Shown: positions 24,788 through 31,900 of the stretch, piece by piece
Layout of the letters: each line of letters opens with the position of its first letter
Numbering within the stretch: the first letter of the stretch is position 1
Notes under the pieces: model-generated
Told to the model about the DNA's origin: nothing
Database searches by the model: none
Seen by the model: only the letters and a program-made list of their open reading frames with translations
NCBI RefSeq assembly: GCF_037893015.1
Contig: NC_133658.1
Location: 290,103,719-290,167,718, forward strand
Length of the DNA stretch: 64,000 nt
Source: Macrotis lagotis
Lineage: Eukaryota; Chordata; Mammalia; Peramelemorphia; Peramelidae
Direction of reading: 5' to 3'
Program-made: the position numbers and the translations under genes

Positions 24788-27700
24788 TGGGGGGGATGCA
24801 GGGCAGATGGGGCTGGGTGGCCTGCCTGGGGCTGCATAGCAGGGTGATTGTTGGGTGTCTTGAGTCCGGATTTGGACCCAGGTGCTCCTGGCTCAAGGGC
24901 CAATGCTCTGTCTGCCACCCAGCCACCCCTACTATTATTACTATTTTATTTTATTTTGGGCCTTTTTTTTTCTTCTTTTTTTTGGTTTTTGCAGGGCAGT
25001 GGGGTTGGGGTGGCTTGCATGTCACACAGCTAGGTGATTGTTGGGTGTATGGGGCTGGATGTGGGCTTGGGTGCTCCTGGCTCCAGGGCTGGTGCTCAAT
25101 CTATTGCGCCACCTGGCCATACCTACAATTATTACTATTATTTTTTTTAATTTTAATTTTTTTTCTCTCCCCTTTACTTGATTGCTCAAGCGAGTCTATA
25201 TTTTTTGGGGGAGGGGGAATTTTGTTTACTCTTAAACAAGAATATTTTATTAATGTATAAAAAAATTATTTATACAAAATGAGAATAAATATTAAATATA
25301 AAAAAAGAATACAGGTGTACACTATCTTAAATCAGATTTGAAAATCCATATATATATATAAAAATTGGGAGAAAATTTAAACAACTTTTAAAAAAGGTTT
25401 GGTTTATGATTCCTTTATAGAAAGTTTCTTATAGTAAACATATCATGAGTTTATATACTAATATTTAATTTACATATATCTTTCCAGAAACATGCTGTTT
25501 AAAGCAGTATAGACTTGGACAGGCCCAAACTAGGAACCTGAGTTTCTGTTGTATATGTACCTTCCAGATAATATTCCATTAGGCTTCCATCTCGGGAATG
25601 ACCATGCTGTCGGAATAAACACTCCCTATGCTAGAAAAATTTTACCCTTTCTTTCACTACATAAGAAAATGATGTTTTAATCCTACCACTAAATTTCCTC
25701 CTCATTTTCTTCAAGCAATAAGGAAACATGCCAATGAGGGGTCCATTATCTCTATAGAAATCCCAAGCTTTGGAGGGTGGCCAGGTGGCGCAGTGGATAG
25801 AGCATTGGCCTTGGAGTCAGGAGTACCTGAGTTTAAATCCAGCCTCAGACACTTAATAATTACCCAGCTGTGTGGCCTTGGGCAAGCCACTTAACCCCAT
25901 TACCTTGGAAAAAAAAAAATTCCAACCTTTGAGACTGTAGAGCAGAAAAACAGAATTTAGCTGCAAGTACTCACCAGTTCTCCTCCTGGAAGGTTCATGG
26001 AAGAAAGAAGTAACACTGAATCCAGCCTAGAGTTGGTCTCCACCTTCCACCGTTTCTGCTGAACCTATGAAGTAAGAAATTCTAGAGTTATTAACTCAGA
26101 TTACAAGTACAAAACTCTGGAAAGCCAGCAACCACAAATATTACAGTTGAATTTCTGCAGAAAACAATATAAAATACAATTTAACTAATCATGTATTTAA
26201 AAATACAAGACAGTAAATCATATCCCAGGGTTGACTGCTTTTTTCTTTTTTTTCAAGCACACAATTTCTATGATCTAATGGTTTTTATGAACCATTAGAA
26301 TTTAGTGGTTCCTCTGGATGTTATTGGCAGTCTTAGGGAAGAAAAAAAAAGAAAGAGGAGGAGCATTATAAAATCCCTATTGCAAGAGAGCTCAAAAATT
26401 TTTCTGAAAAGCAAATTGGATCTATGCCCCCAAAGTCACTAAGCTGTGTGTATATGTACCATCTAAACCACCAACGGCACTTCTAAGCCTACAAACCAAA
26501 GAGATCAAACAAAGAAGGAAAAAAAATCATATGTATAAAAATAAATATAGTAGTTCTCTTTGTTGTAGCAAGAACTGGGGAAAAAAGGGAGGGGCACCAA
26601 CCAAACAGCCACAGTGTAGGAAAGCAGTAGTGACTACTGTAAGAAAAGATGAAAGCGGCAATTTCAGAGAAAACTGAAATGACTTATATGAACTGAGGAT
26701 GAGTGAAATAAGCTTAAAAAAGAAAAATCAACTTGAGAGACTTAAGAACTTTCAAGTCGGGGCAGCTAGGTGGCACAGCACTGGCCCAGGAATCAGGAGT
26801 ACCTGAGTTCAAATCCGGTCTCAGACACTTAATAATTACCCAGCTGTGTGGCCTTGGGCAAGCCACTTAACCCCATTTGCCTTGCAAAAACCTAAAAAAA
26901 CCCCAAAACTTTCAAGTCTAAGGAAGTTCACCAGTAATGAAACATGCTATCCACCCCTAACAGAAGGATGATGGACCCAAGATACAGAATCATATATACA
27001 TTTTAGGGCTTGGCAAATGTGTTGATTACACTTACTTATAAAACAGCTATAAAAGTAATATGATGACTATTCTATACTTTTTTAAGAAAATAAATTTATG
27101 GTTTCATAACCATGTCTACATATATATATTATATATGTTAATTGCTTGTGAAATCCAGAATAAATTTTAAACAAACTTCAAGATTCAAACTTTACCTCTG
27201 TTATTCTCCCCACCACAATGTCTCCTACTTCGCCATTATACCTGAAAAAGATAAGTCAACCATCAGAAAATTGACCTTTTCAATTTTCTTTTCTAAGAAT
27301 TTTATAATCATCAACATGAACATTTCAGCATAGAAATGATAAAAAAAAATAAGGACAGCATATAAAAGCACAAACTTTCTGCATAGAAATGATAAAACAA
27401 GGATTATTTATATATATATATATGAACGTAAACTTCCAGGGAAGAGGAAGGGGTTATAAGGTCATAGAAGAGAGGATAGAACATGGGAGAAGATAGACAA
27501 ATACAACACACTTTTGAGGAGGGACAGGGTAAAAGGAGAAAGAGAATAGAATAAATAGGGATGGAGGGATGGAGAGGAATAAGATGGAGGGAAATACAGC
27601 TAGTAATAGCAACTGGGAAGACTGAAGCAACTTCTCTAATGGACTTATGATAAAGAATCCATCCCAGAGTCAGTCAATGGTATCAGAATACAGATTGAAG

Positions 27701-29504
27701 TACTTTTTTTTCTTTCTCTCACTTTATTTTTCTTGAGGTATCTTTGTGGGGGAAAGGGAGGATTATGTTTACTTTTACAATAAGACTATTGTAATATGAA
27801 AATAAATTAAAAGAAGAAAAAAATTAAAAATTAAAAAAGTGCAAACTTCTCTAACAAGTTTGGGTTTTGTGTGTCCCATTTGGAACTTTTTTCCTGTGTA
27901 CTTTTTAAAAATGTTTTATCAATATTTTTATGTTTTTTCTTTATTCTATCTCCATCACCATCCACTAATTCTCAACATCAAGAGAAAGCCTCCATTGTAA
28001 CAAATTAGAATAGTCAAGGCAAAAAAATTCATTAACACTGGCCATATTTGAAAATGTGTATCTCATCTTGTACTTCTAGACTATTAACTTTCTTGTCAAG
28101 AGGTCACCATTAGTTTTCCAAAGTCATGACTGTTCAAAGCAAGATCAAAGTTTGTCTTACTTTGACTGGTAATTAACTATATACATCTTCATGACCTCTC
28201 TTGTATTGTTCAATTTAACTCCTGTCACTTAGCATTCTATACATTTTAAACCCAATCTAGACATCAAACCCTTTGAGGCTGTATCACCAAGAATCCCTTA
28301 AAACACAGTGGATGCTTCATAAAGATGCAGACTGGAGTCTAATTTTTCAGGAATTTACCCCTGCTTCAGAACTAACACAAATGTGGAGCCTCTGTCTAAC
28401 CTAACACTGAAAATTATAGCTTATAGAGAAGAGATCATTTGATGGTAAAGAATATCAAGAAAAACATCAAGAATCACTTCAGTTTTGGTTCTATCACCAG
28501 TTCCTTTAACAATTACCCTTCCCCAGAAGTTTTTGCTAGTTATCACTTGCATTTAAGTGTTAAAAAAAAAAAAAAGGGATTTAGCTTCTCTTCCCATTCC
28601 TCCAACTTTTCAGCCTGGTGGCATACTACAAACCTACAGGAATGGGCCCTCCCCTCTAAGACACAGCTCAAGCAACCCGTGTGAACTCCCCTTTTCACCC
28701 CCCCCCCCACCATACACACCTTGTTTTCAAAGCTTTCACGCAGATCAGCTTGTTTACTCTCTCGACAGAGCCTGCCACCGAGGCTATAAGCTTCTCATCT
28801 CCCATATAGGTACCATGGCCTCTGAAACAAAAAACACAATTACTCAAGCCCCGCACCGGGATAAGGCAGGGGCTGTTTCTGCCTTTCTCGGTATCCCTAT
28901 CGTTTAGCATTGCTCCCAGTATACAAGAGGCGCCTAATAAATGCTTGTTGATTGAGTGGTGGATGCATTGGACAGACAGCTGGGAAGAGGGGCAGGAGTG
29001 TCCGCATGGTCACAGGGAATGGAAAGGCAAGGCCCTGAAGGAACAGAGACGCGGGCAGATGCACGGACACTCGGTGTGGGTGGAGGCGGGGCTGTGCAGG
29101 GGCACAGAGGCCCGTGAGGGGCATTCCGGAGCAGAGTCTACAAAGGGCAGACTGGGCCGCGAGGGGCCCCGAGGGGAAAGGGGGGTGTAGGGACACGCGG
29201 GGGCTGGCAGGGGCTGGCAGGGTCGCGCGGGGGCTGGCAGGGTCGCGCGGGGGCTGGCAGGGGCTGGCAGGGTCGCGCGGGGTCCCGCGGAGCTGACTCA
29301 GCTGGTGGGAACACGCGGCAGAAGCCCGAGGGGCAAGTCAAGGAGAGCTTGATGGCCGCCGCCCGGAGCCCCTGCCACGCACCGCATGAAGCCAGTATCT
29401 GTGGTGATCGTGTCCCCGGGCACCACCAAGTGCTTCTGCGTGTCCCGGTCCAAGCTCTCCGGGAGCCGCTGGCGCGCCACAGGAAGGCGAATCTCCATCG
29501 CCAT
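14001..29504 (-). CDS. EXOSC2: EXOSC2 (RRP4), exosome RNA-binding cap subunit, complete
   Basis: Nine coding exons, minus strand: 29504-29383, 28821-28720, 27241-27196, 26064-25975, 20103-20038, 19524-19456, 17209-17033, 16166-16038, 14081-14001. They sum to 882 nt, 293 residues plus stop, the same length as human. The product is the S1/KH subunit that sits with EXOSC1 and EXOSC3 on the PH-like hexamer of the RNA exosome in nucleus and cytoplasm and guides RNA to the DIS3/EXOSC10 nucleases in rRNA maturation and RNA decay. The N-terminal domain is residues 1-78 (LVVPGDTITTDTGFMRGHGTY); the S1 domain is about 79-160 (GEVGDIVVGRITEVQQKRW...RRRSAEDELAMRDFLREGDLIS); the KH region is about 168-235 with ILGNNGFIWIYP. 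The start at MAME (29504) is chosen from the human protein; an in-frame ATG 24 nt upstream would add MGNPPGIK. All junctions are GT-AG and in phase. The donor of exon 5 is weak. Confidence 0.97.
14240..15330 (+). repeat. Old long interspersed repeat, family not named, interrupted by a SINE
   Basis: Phrases such as 'aacatttattatatatctactatgcac', 'gaactcttgagcagg', 'ttttgaaggaaataaagg', and after the SINE 'ggttggagtcaggttgaagg', 'atcactttagcagctatgtggaagatg', recur in order in copies at 37190-37500, 38870-39950, 40490-41000 and 51760-52000. I recognise it as a widespread old repeat of marsupials and other mammals but cannot name it safely. It has no open frame. Confidence 0.5.
14530..14836 (-). 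mobile_element. SINE with RTE-type 3' tail
   Basis: About 300 bp, antisense: starts 'agaagaagaccatgacgtcagg', 'gtgaattggat'-like words, 'ctaagtcaccagcctcac', and ends at the tRNA-like head 'gtgccatctagctgccc'. Same structure as the sense copy at 36020-36296. Nested in the old repeat 14240-15330 in EXOSC2 intron 8. Confidence 0.7.
15335..15745 (-). mobile_element. MIR-related marsupial SINE, split by a younger SINE
   Basis: 'caactttttgtgaccccatg', 'tttgccatttctttctcc' and 'gatgaggaaactgaggcaaac' before the insert, and 'aaactcaggtcttcctaactcc' after it. Related copies are at 39125-39350 (sense) and 41935-42180 (antisense). Confidence 0.65.
15511..15687 (-). mobile_element. Marsupial tRNA-derived SINE nested in an older SINE
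   Basis: T-rich start, 'aggtttttgcaaggcaaacgg', and an end at 'cacctagctgcccc'. A perfect 14-bp duplication cttagaccagtttt at 15497-15510 and 15688-15701 brackets it, giving the order of insertion unambiguously. It is the only young SINE inside EXOSC2 in the gene's own orientation, apart from the three GC-shifted copies in the HAL1. Confidence 0.9.
16038..16166 (-). CDS. EXOSC2: EXOSC2 exon 8
   Basis: 129 nt, 43 residues (225-267), PVQLSDREVISRLRNCVVCL onward to YCYEASLSHQ, with acceptor TGTAG and donor GTATTC. Confidence 0.95.
16340..16730 (+). mobile_element. L2 LINE 3' end
   Basis: It keeps the L2 3' region order: 'aggcttccttgactgc', 'tgagatgcatgaggacaggagcc', and finally 'ttgcacacagtaagtgcttgataaatgttgg', the classic L2 terminus. 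It lies in EXOSC2 intron 7, antisense to the gene. Confidence 0.7.
17033..17209 (-). CDS. EXOSC2: EXOSC2 exon 7 (KH region)
   Basis: 177 nt, residues 166-224, starting LGQGVLVQVSPSLVKRQK and carrying ILGNNGFIWIYPTPE, the KH-fold core of RRP4 proteins. Acceptor TCTAG, donor GTGAGA. Confidence 0.96.
18185..18796 (+). mobile_element. L1 3' UTR copy carrying nested SINEs
   Basis: 'aagacttgcatgaactgatg', 'gaatgagcagaatcacgag', 'cagcagtaaaatgatcaaag', 'ggaggga' and 'tttgcatgtagttgg' followed by an A tail: the standard marsupial L1 3' end. A SINE sits inside it at 18383-18533 and two more sit in its A tail. agaaatggcatt just before it (about 18180) and agaatggcatt after the last SINE (19105) look like one target-site duplication round the whole composite. 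Confidence 0.75.
18383..18533 (+). mobile_element. Marsupial tRNA-derived SINE inside the L1
   Basis: Head 'ggctaggtggcatagtgg' and tail 'cttgcaaaaacctaaaaaa'. It is flanked by ggaactatg / ggaaactatgg, a duplication of L1 sequence. Confidence 0.88.
18797..18957 (+). mobile_element. Marsupial tRNA-derived SINE in the L1 A tail
   Basis: Starts 'ggggcggctaggtggcg' directly after the A run of the L1, B-box-like 'ggttcaaatgcg', and ends in an A/G-rich tail. Confidence 0.85.
18970..19101 (+). mobile_element. 5'-truncated SINE, tandem to the previous one
   Basis: Begins at 'gggatagagtaccagcccc', lacking the tRNA-like head, then 'gttcaaatccagactcagac' and an A12 tail. It follows the previous SINE tail directly. 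Confidence 0.8.
19456..19524 (-). CDS. EXOSC2: EXOSC2 exon 6
   Basis: 69 nt, residues 143-165, AEVQSVFSDGAVSLHTRSLK then YGK; acceptor ATTAG, strong donor GTAAGT. It is the end of the S1 barrel. Confidence 0.95.
20038..20103 (-). CDS. EXOSC2: EXOSC2 exon 5
   Basis: 66 nt, residues 121-142, RRRSAEDELAMRDFLREGDL then IS. The acceptor is TTACAG. The only in-frame donor is AGT|GTATCC, weak at positions +3 to +6, yet it is required for continuity with exon 6. Confidence 0.92.
20188..20235. repeat. Mariner-like terminal fragment (tentative)
   Basis: 'tgtgccccaaaagtcttgag' followed by 'gcagttttaaattttaatagc' resembles the end of mariner-like MITEs that begin with a 'gtgtcccaaaagtctt' motif. Only one end is visible. 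Confidence 0.35.
20240..20420 (+). repeat. Diverged MIR/tRNA-like SINE
   Basis: 'agagtcagggagattcaaatttgaatcttgg' and 'gatgctgggcaagcctctcag' keep the SINE order but with heavy divergence. Confidence 0.45.
21973..22120 (+). mobile_element. Marsupial tRNA-derived SINE
   Basis: 'gtagctagatggtgcagtgg' head with a small internal duplication (ggatggata), 'gacacttaataattacgtagc', and an A-rich tail; flanking gaaacaa on both sides. Confidence 0.85.
24427..24566 (-). mobile_element. GC-shifted SINE inserted in HAL1 (first)
   Basis: Starts in a T run and ends 'gcgccactcagctaccct', the complement of the SINE head. The insertion point is 'acacatttt', whose uninterrupted form is 'acacatttttgag' in the copy at 38520. 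It is strongly diverged, with many consensus A positions read as G on the plus strand. Confidence 0.6.
24757..24929 (-). mobile_element. GC-shifted SINE inserted in HAL1 (second), with (ATT)n
   Basis: (ATT)n at 24757-24787, then 'gcagggcagatggggctgg', 'gtgattgttgggtgtc' (usual form 'gtaattattaagtgtc') and 'gtgctcctggctc' (usual 'gtactcctgactc'), ending 'cacccagccacccct'. Most differences are A to G. Confidence 0.7.
24969..25122 (-). mobile_element. GC-shifted SINE inserted in HAL1 (third)
   Basis: T-rich start, 'ggtttttgcagggcagtgg', 'cacacagctaggtgattg', 'tgtgggcttgggtgctcc', ending 'gcgccacctggcca'. By hand alignment about 15 A-to-G changes against the usual antisense consensus, few C-to-T and no clear G-to-A. 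Confidence 0.75.
25776..25918 (+). mobile_element. Marsupial tRNA-derived SINE
   Basis: 'agggtggccaggtggcgcag' head, 'cagacacttaataattaccc', A10 tail. Flanks cccaagctttg / tccaacctttg suggest a slightly decayed duplication. It lies 57 bp from the donor of EXOSC2 exon 4, antisense to the gene. Confidence 0.88.
25975..26064 (-). CDS. EXOSC2: EXOSC2 exon 4
   Basis: 90 nt, residues 91-120, VQQKRWKVETNSRLDSVLLL then SSMNLPGGEL; acceptor CATAG, donor GTGAGT. Core of the S1 domain. Confidence 0.96.
26390..27010 (+). mobile_element. Old L1 3' fragment, split by a SINE
   Basis: 'ttctctttgttgtagcaagaactgggg', 'tgacttatatgaactgagg', 'gagtgaaataagc', then after the SINE 'atgctatccacccc': the order of L1 ORF2 end and 3' UTR. 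Confidence 0.55.
26759..26906 (+). mobile_element. Marsupial tRNA-derived SINE with head deletion
   Basis: 'cggggcagctaggtggcaca' runs straight into 'gcactggcccaggaatcagg', missing about 10 bp of the usual head. Perfect aactttcaagtc duplications flank it (26747-26758 and about 26909-26920). Confidence 0.9.
27196..27241 (-). CDS. EXOSC2: EXOSC2 exon 3
   Basis: 46 nt: completes Arg75 and reads YNGEVGDIVVGRITE, the start of the S1 domain. Acceptor TTTCAG, donor GTAAAG. Too short to be found by ORF length. Confidence 0.95.
27427..27818 (+). mobile_element. HAL1 3' UTR fragment
   Basis: Shares with 24390-25260 and 38480-38835: 'acacacttttgaggagggacaggg', 'ttatgataaagaatcc', 'cactttatttttcttgagg', 'attatgtttacttttac', then an A-rich end. 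Confidence 0.75.
28585..28715 (+). repeat. L2-like fragment beside EXOSC2 exon 2
   Basis: 'ctcttcccattcctcc', 'aagacacagctcaagcaaccc': L2-like wording, low certainty. The better L2 end is on the other side of exon 2. Confidence 0.35.
28720..28821 (-). CDS. EXOSC2: EXOSC2 exon 2
   Basis: 102 nt: completes Arg41, then GHGTYMGDEKLIASVAGSVE and RVNKLICVKALKT, ending within Arg75. Acceptor TTTCAG, donor GTGTGT. N-terminal domain of RRP4. Confidence 0.96.
28855..28955 (+). mobile_element. L2 LINE 3' end
   Basis: 'ggcaggggctgtttctg', 'gcctaataaatgcttgttgattg': the diagnostic end of L2. It begins about 35 bp upstream of EXOSC2 exon 2, antisense to the gene. Confidence 0.7.
29191..29290. repeat. Two-word 10-bp minisatellite in EXOSC2 intron 1
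   Basis: Ten consecutive 10-mers, all in register. A is gggctggcag and B is ggtcgcgcgg; the order is B'(ggacacgcgg) A A B A B A A B B''(ggtcccgcgg). The eight central words have no substitutions within type. Confidence 0.95.
29383..29504 (-). CDS. EXOSC2: EXOSC2 exon 1 (coding part)
   Basis: 122 nt, MAMEIRLPVARQRLPESLDR then DTQKHLVVPGDTITTDTGFM and two bases of Arg41; donor GTGCGT. The start context AAGATGG matches a YY1 core and a Kozak purine at -3. Confidence 0.96.
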
Positions 29505-29640
29505 CTTGATGCCCGGAGGATTACCCAAGTGCCCTAGCGCCTGAAAGAGCCGTTTCCGGTTCTACCGCCGGAAGGAGGCGGGGCAGAAGGGGGTGGCACT
29601 TAGCTAGCCGCCAATGGGAACCCGCTATTAGATGGCCGTG
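29495..29640 (-). promoter_or_regulatory. EXOSC2: EXOSC2 core promoter (TATA-less)
   Basis: Upstream of the start: YY1-like CAAGATGGCGATGG overlapping the ATG, ETS/GABP cores (tttccgg at about 29550, ccggaag at about 29568), a GC box (ggcgggg at about 29578) and a CCAAT box (ccaatggg at 29612). This is a typical housekeeping set. The TSS is expected in 29510-29560. Confidence 0.7.
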
Positions 29641-29994
29641 CTTTGTTTTGTTTTGTTTTGTTTAGTTTATTGGCAGGAAGGAGTATAAGAAGTTCCAAGT
29701 ATTTAAAACGAGGGGGAACTTAGTTCTAAATCCTCTTGCACAAGATGACTAATATGTAAATATATTAAATGTACCTGTACAATTTTTGCCAGACTGCCGC
29801 CGCGGGGGAGGGAAAGGGGTAGAAAGTCGGGTAACGCCTAGATTTGCAAGTGGCTGAATGTTGAAGAACTACCACATGCAATCATTGGAAAAATAAAATC
29901 CCAAGGATTCAGTAAAATAAAATGAAGGGGAAGAGCAAGTGCGGTTCCTTATTTACTGCTGTCGATCCCTCTCCACCGCTTTACCTTGGTTCCA

Positions 29995-30225
29995 ATATCC
30001 TAGGTTTTTTTTAATTAAAGATTTTATTTATTTTGAGTTTTGCAATTTTTCCCCTAATCTTACTTCCCCTCCCCCACCCCTCACAGAAGGCAATTTGCCA
30101 GTCTTTACATTGTTTCCATGGTATATATTGATCCAAATTGAGTGTGATGATAGAGAAATCATATCCTTAAGGAAGAAACATAAAGTATAAGAGATAGCAA
30201 GATCAGACAATAAGATATCAGTGGG
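29995..30225 (-). mobile_element. Poly(A)-ended retrotransposon 3' segment, antisense
   Basis: Read on the minus strand: 'gatatcttattgtctgatc', 'gaaacaatgtaaagactggc', then an A-rich end. I recall this 3' segment from marsupial LINE-type repeats but cannot assign the family. Confidence 0.45.
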
Positions 30226-30360
30226 TTTTTTTTTCTAAACTTAAGGTAATAGTCCTTAGTCCCAATATCCTGTTTTAATTCAAAGCTGTCATGGGCATAG
30301 AACTCTAGAATAACACTCATTTTATGACTCTCGTTCTCTATTTGATAAATGATAAAAGAA

Positions 30361-31345
30361 TATGTTACAAGCAGGTTTCCAAAGAAATCAAAACTATCGA
30401 TGGTCATATGAAAAAATGCTCTAAATCCTTATGGATTAGAGAAATTCAAATTAAAACTTATTCACTTCAAATTAAAAATATTCACACATATCAGATTGGC
30501 TAATATGATAGAAAAGGAGAATGACAAAGAGTAGATGTGAAAAAATTGGGGCGTAAATGCATAATTGGCAGAGTTGTAAACTAGACCATTCTGGAGAACA
30601 ATCTGTAACTCTACCCAAAAATTATGCAACTGTTTTGAACCCTTTGACCCAACATTGCCACTACTAGATCTATGTGGAAAATAGATTAAAGGAAATAGAA
30701 AAGGTCCTATTTCTGCAAAAATAATTATAGACCCTTTTTTGTGCTGGTAAAGAATTGAAATTGAGGGGATATCCACCAATTGGAGAATGACTGAACAAGT
30801 TATGGTATATGACTGTGATGGAAGACTATTGTGCTATAAGAAATTATAAACAGGACAATTTCAGAAAAACTTGGGAAGACTGCTGTGGACTGATGCCAAG
30901 TGAAGCAAGCAAACAGAATCAGGAGAACACTGTGTACAATATGAGCAATATTGTAAGAAAAATTAGGAGTGAAAGACTTAGCTACTCTTATCAAGACAAT
31001 GATCCTAGACAACCCTAAAGGACCCATGATGAAAAATGCTACCCACCTCCAAAGAGAGCTGATGAACTCAGAGTGTAGTTTGAAAAACACTTTTCTTTTA
31101 TTTATTTATTTATTTATTCTTTATTTTTCTTGTTTTTTTTGTGTATGTGTTTATTCTTTTGCAATATAGCTAATATGGAGATATGTTTTGCATAACTTCA
31201 TACATATTTCTTGTCTTCTCAAGTGGTGAGGGAAGGGCAGAAGAGGGAGAGAACTTGGAACTCAAATTTTTTAAAAAGGAATCCTTAAAATTGTATATGT
31301 TATTGGAAAAGGTTTAATGATATAAATAAAATGAATCAAAAATTA
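30361..31345 (+). mobile_element. L1 3' end (ORF2 C-terminus plus 3' UTR)
   Basis: 'gagaaattcaaattaaaact', 'tcagattggctaatatgatag', 'accattctggagaacaatctg', 'caattggagaatgactgaac', 'aagtgaagcaagcaaacag', then 3' UTR and A-rich end. Complete order of a marsupial L1 tail, with moderate decay. Confidence 0.8.
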
Positions 31346-31399
31346 ATAAAACATTTTATAACTCTTTAGTCTTCAAAGTACTTTCACATCTATTCTAAA

Positions 31400-31900
31400 A
31401 GGCAGTGTGGTACTGGGGGAAAAGCTTTGGATTCAAAGTCAGAGGCTAGGGGTTCTGCCACGACTTCAGTCTCTAACATCTGTTAACCATACTGGAACTT
31501 AGATTTCTGTTAAGTAAAACAAGGTGTAAAACTAGATCACCATTTTCAGATCCTTCTATTCCTCTCTGATCTTATTATCTTTTTGATAGTCTTGTTAGGG
31601 TTTAAAAATCACATCATCAGAATTGCATAATCTCAAAGTTGGAGGAAATCTGGGAAAGAGGGGAAAGAATGGGGGTTGGATAAGTAATAGGGGGATATTA
31701 AATCCAACCCATACATGGCCAAGAAGACAAAGATTCCTCTAAAAGTATACACATGGTGTCACTCAGTCCTTCCTTGAAGATTGCCCATGAGGAAAATTTT
31801 ACTACCTTTTATGGCAACCTATTACACTTTTAGATTGTTATAATTGTTAGAAAGTTTTTCCTTACTTGGAGTCTTCAGAGATGGGTTGATTACTTCTCCC
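31400..31900 (+). repeat. MIR-like then CR1/L3-like fragments
   Basis: 31400-31560 has MIR wording ('ggcagtgtggtactgggg'). 31620-31890 has CR1/L3 wording ('ccttccttgaagattgcccatgagg', 'gttagaaagtttttccttac'). Confidence 0.45.

Larger units (their letters stand above)
22166..25304 (+). mobile_element. Full-length HAL1 (ORF1-only L1 derivative), TSD-bounded
   Basis: A 15-bp direct repeat, aagaatacaagtgta at 22151-22165 and aagaatacaggtgta at 25305-25319 (one mismatch), brackets a 3.1-kb element. Parts: GC-rich 5' UTR (22166-22840), an ORF1 remnant from ATG at 22845 (MSKQRKKKGNTIEKYF), then a long 3' UTR with no ORF2, ending in 'ttttgtttactcttaaacaag' and an A-rich tail. The ORF1 body includes DNLKIIGIPESHD and 'AVRITQDLAATTLKAHRAWN', the conserved L1 ORF1p C-terminal domain, broken by several stops. 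Three antisense SINEs (24431, 24788, 24983) account for about 0.4 kb. Two 3' partial copies at 27427 and 37798 lack those SINEs and define the element's own sequence. It lies in EXOSC2 intron 4, antisense to the gene. Confidence 0.8.
28960..29640. promoter_or_regulatory. EXOSC2: CpG island at EXOSC2 5' end
   Basis: Dense CpG and GC content from intron 1 across exon 1 to the promoter, then an abrupt return to AT-rich DNA after 29640. Confidence 0.75.

Noticed and set aside
24727-25260. 177-codon plus-strand frame
   Set aside because: It reads through (ATT)n and two antisense SINEs inside the HAL1; Tyr and low-complexity runs, not a gene.
29191-29290. CRISPR-like array
   Set aside because: Units are 10 bp, abutting, with no spacers, in a vertebrate intron: a minisatellite.
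29505-29528. Upstream in-frame ATG of EXOSC2 (adds MGNPPGIK)
   Set aside because: Known RRP4 proteins begin MAME; the downstream ATG has the better context. It could still be used at a low level.
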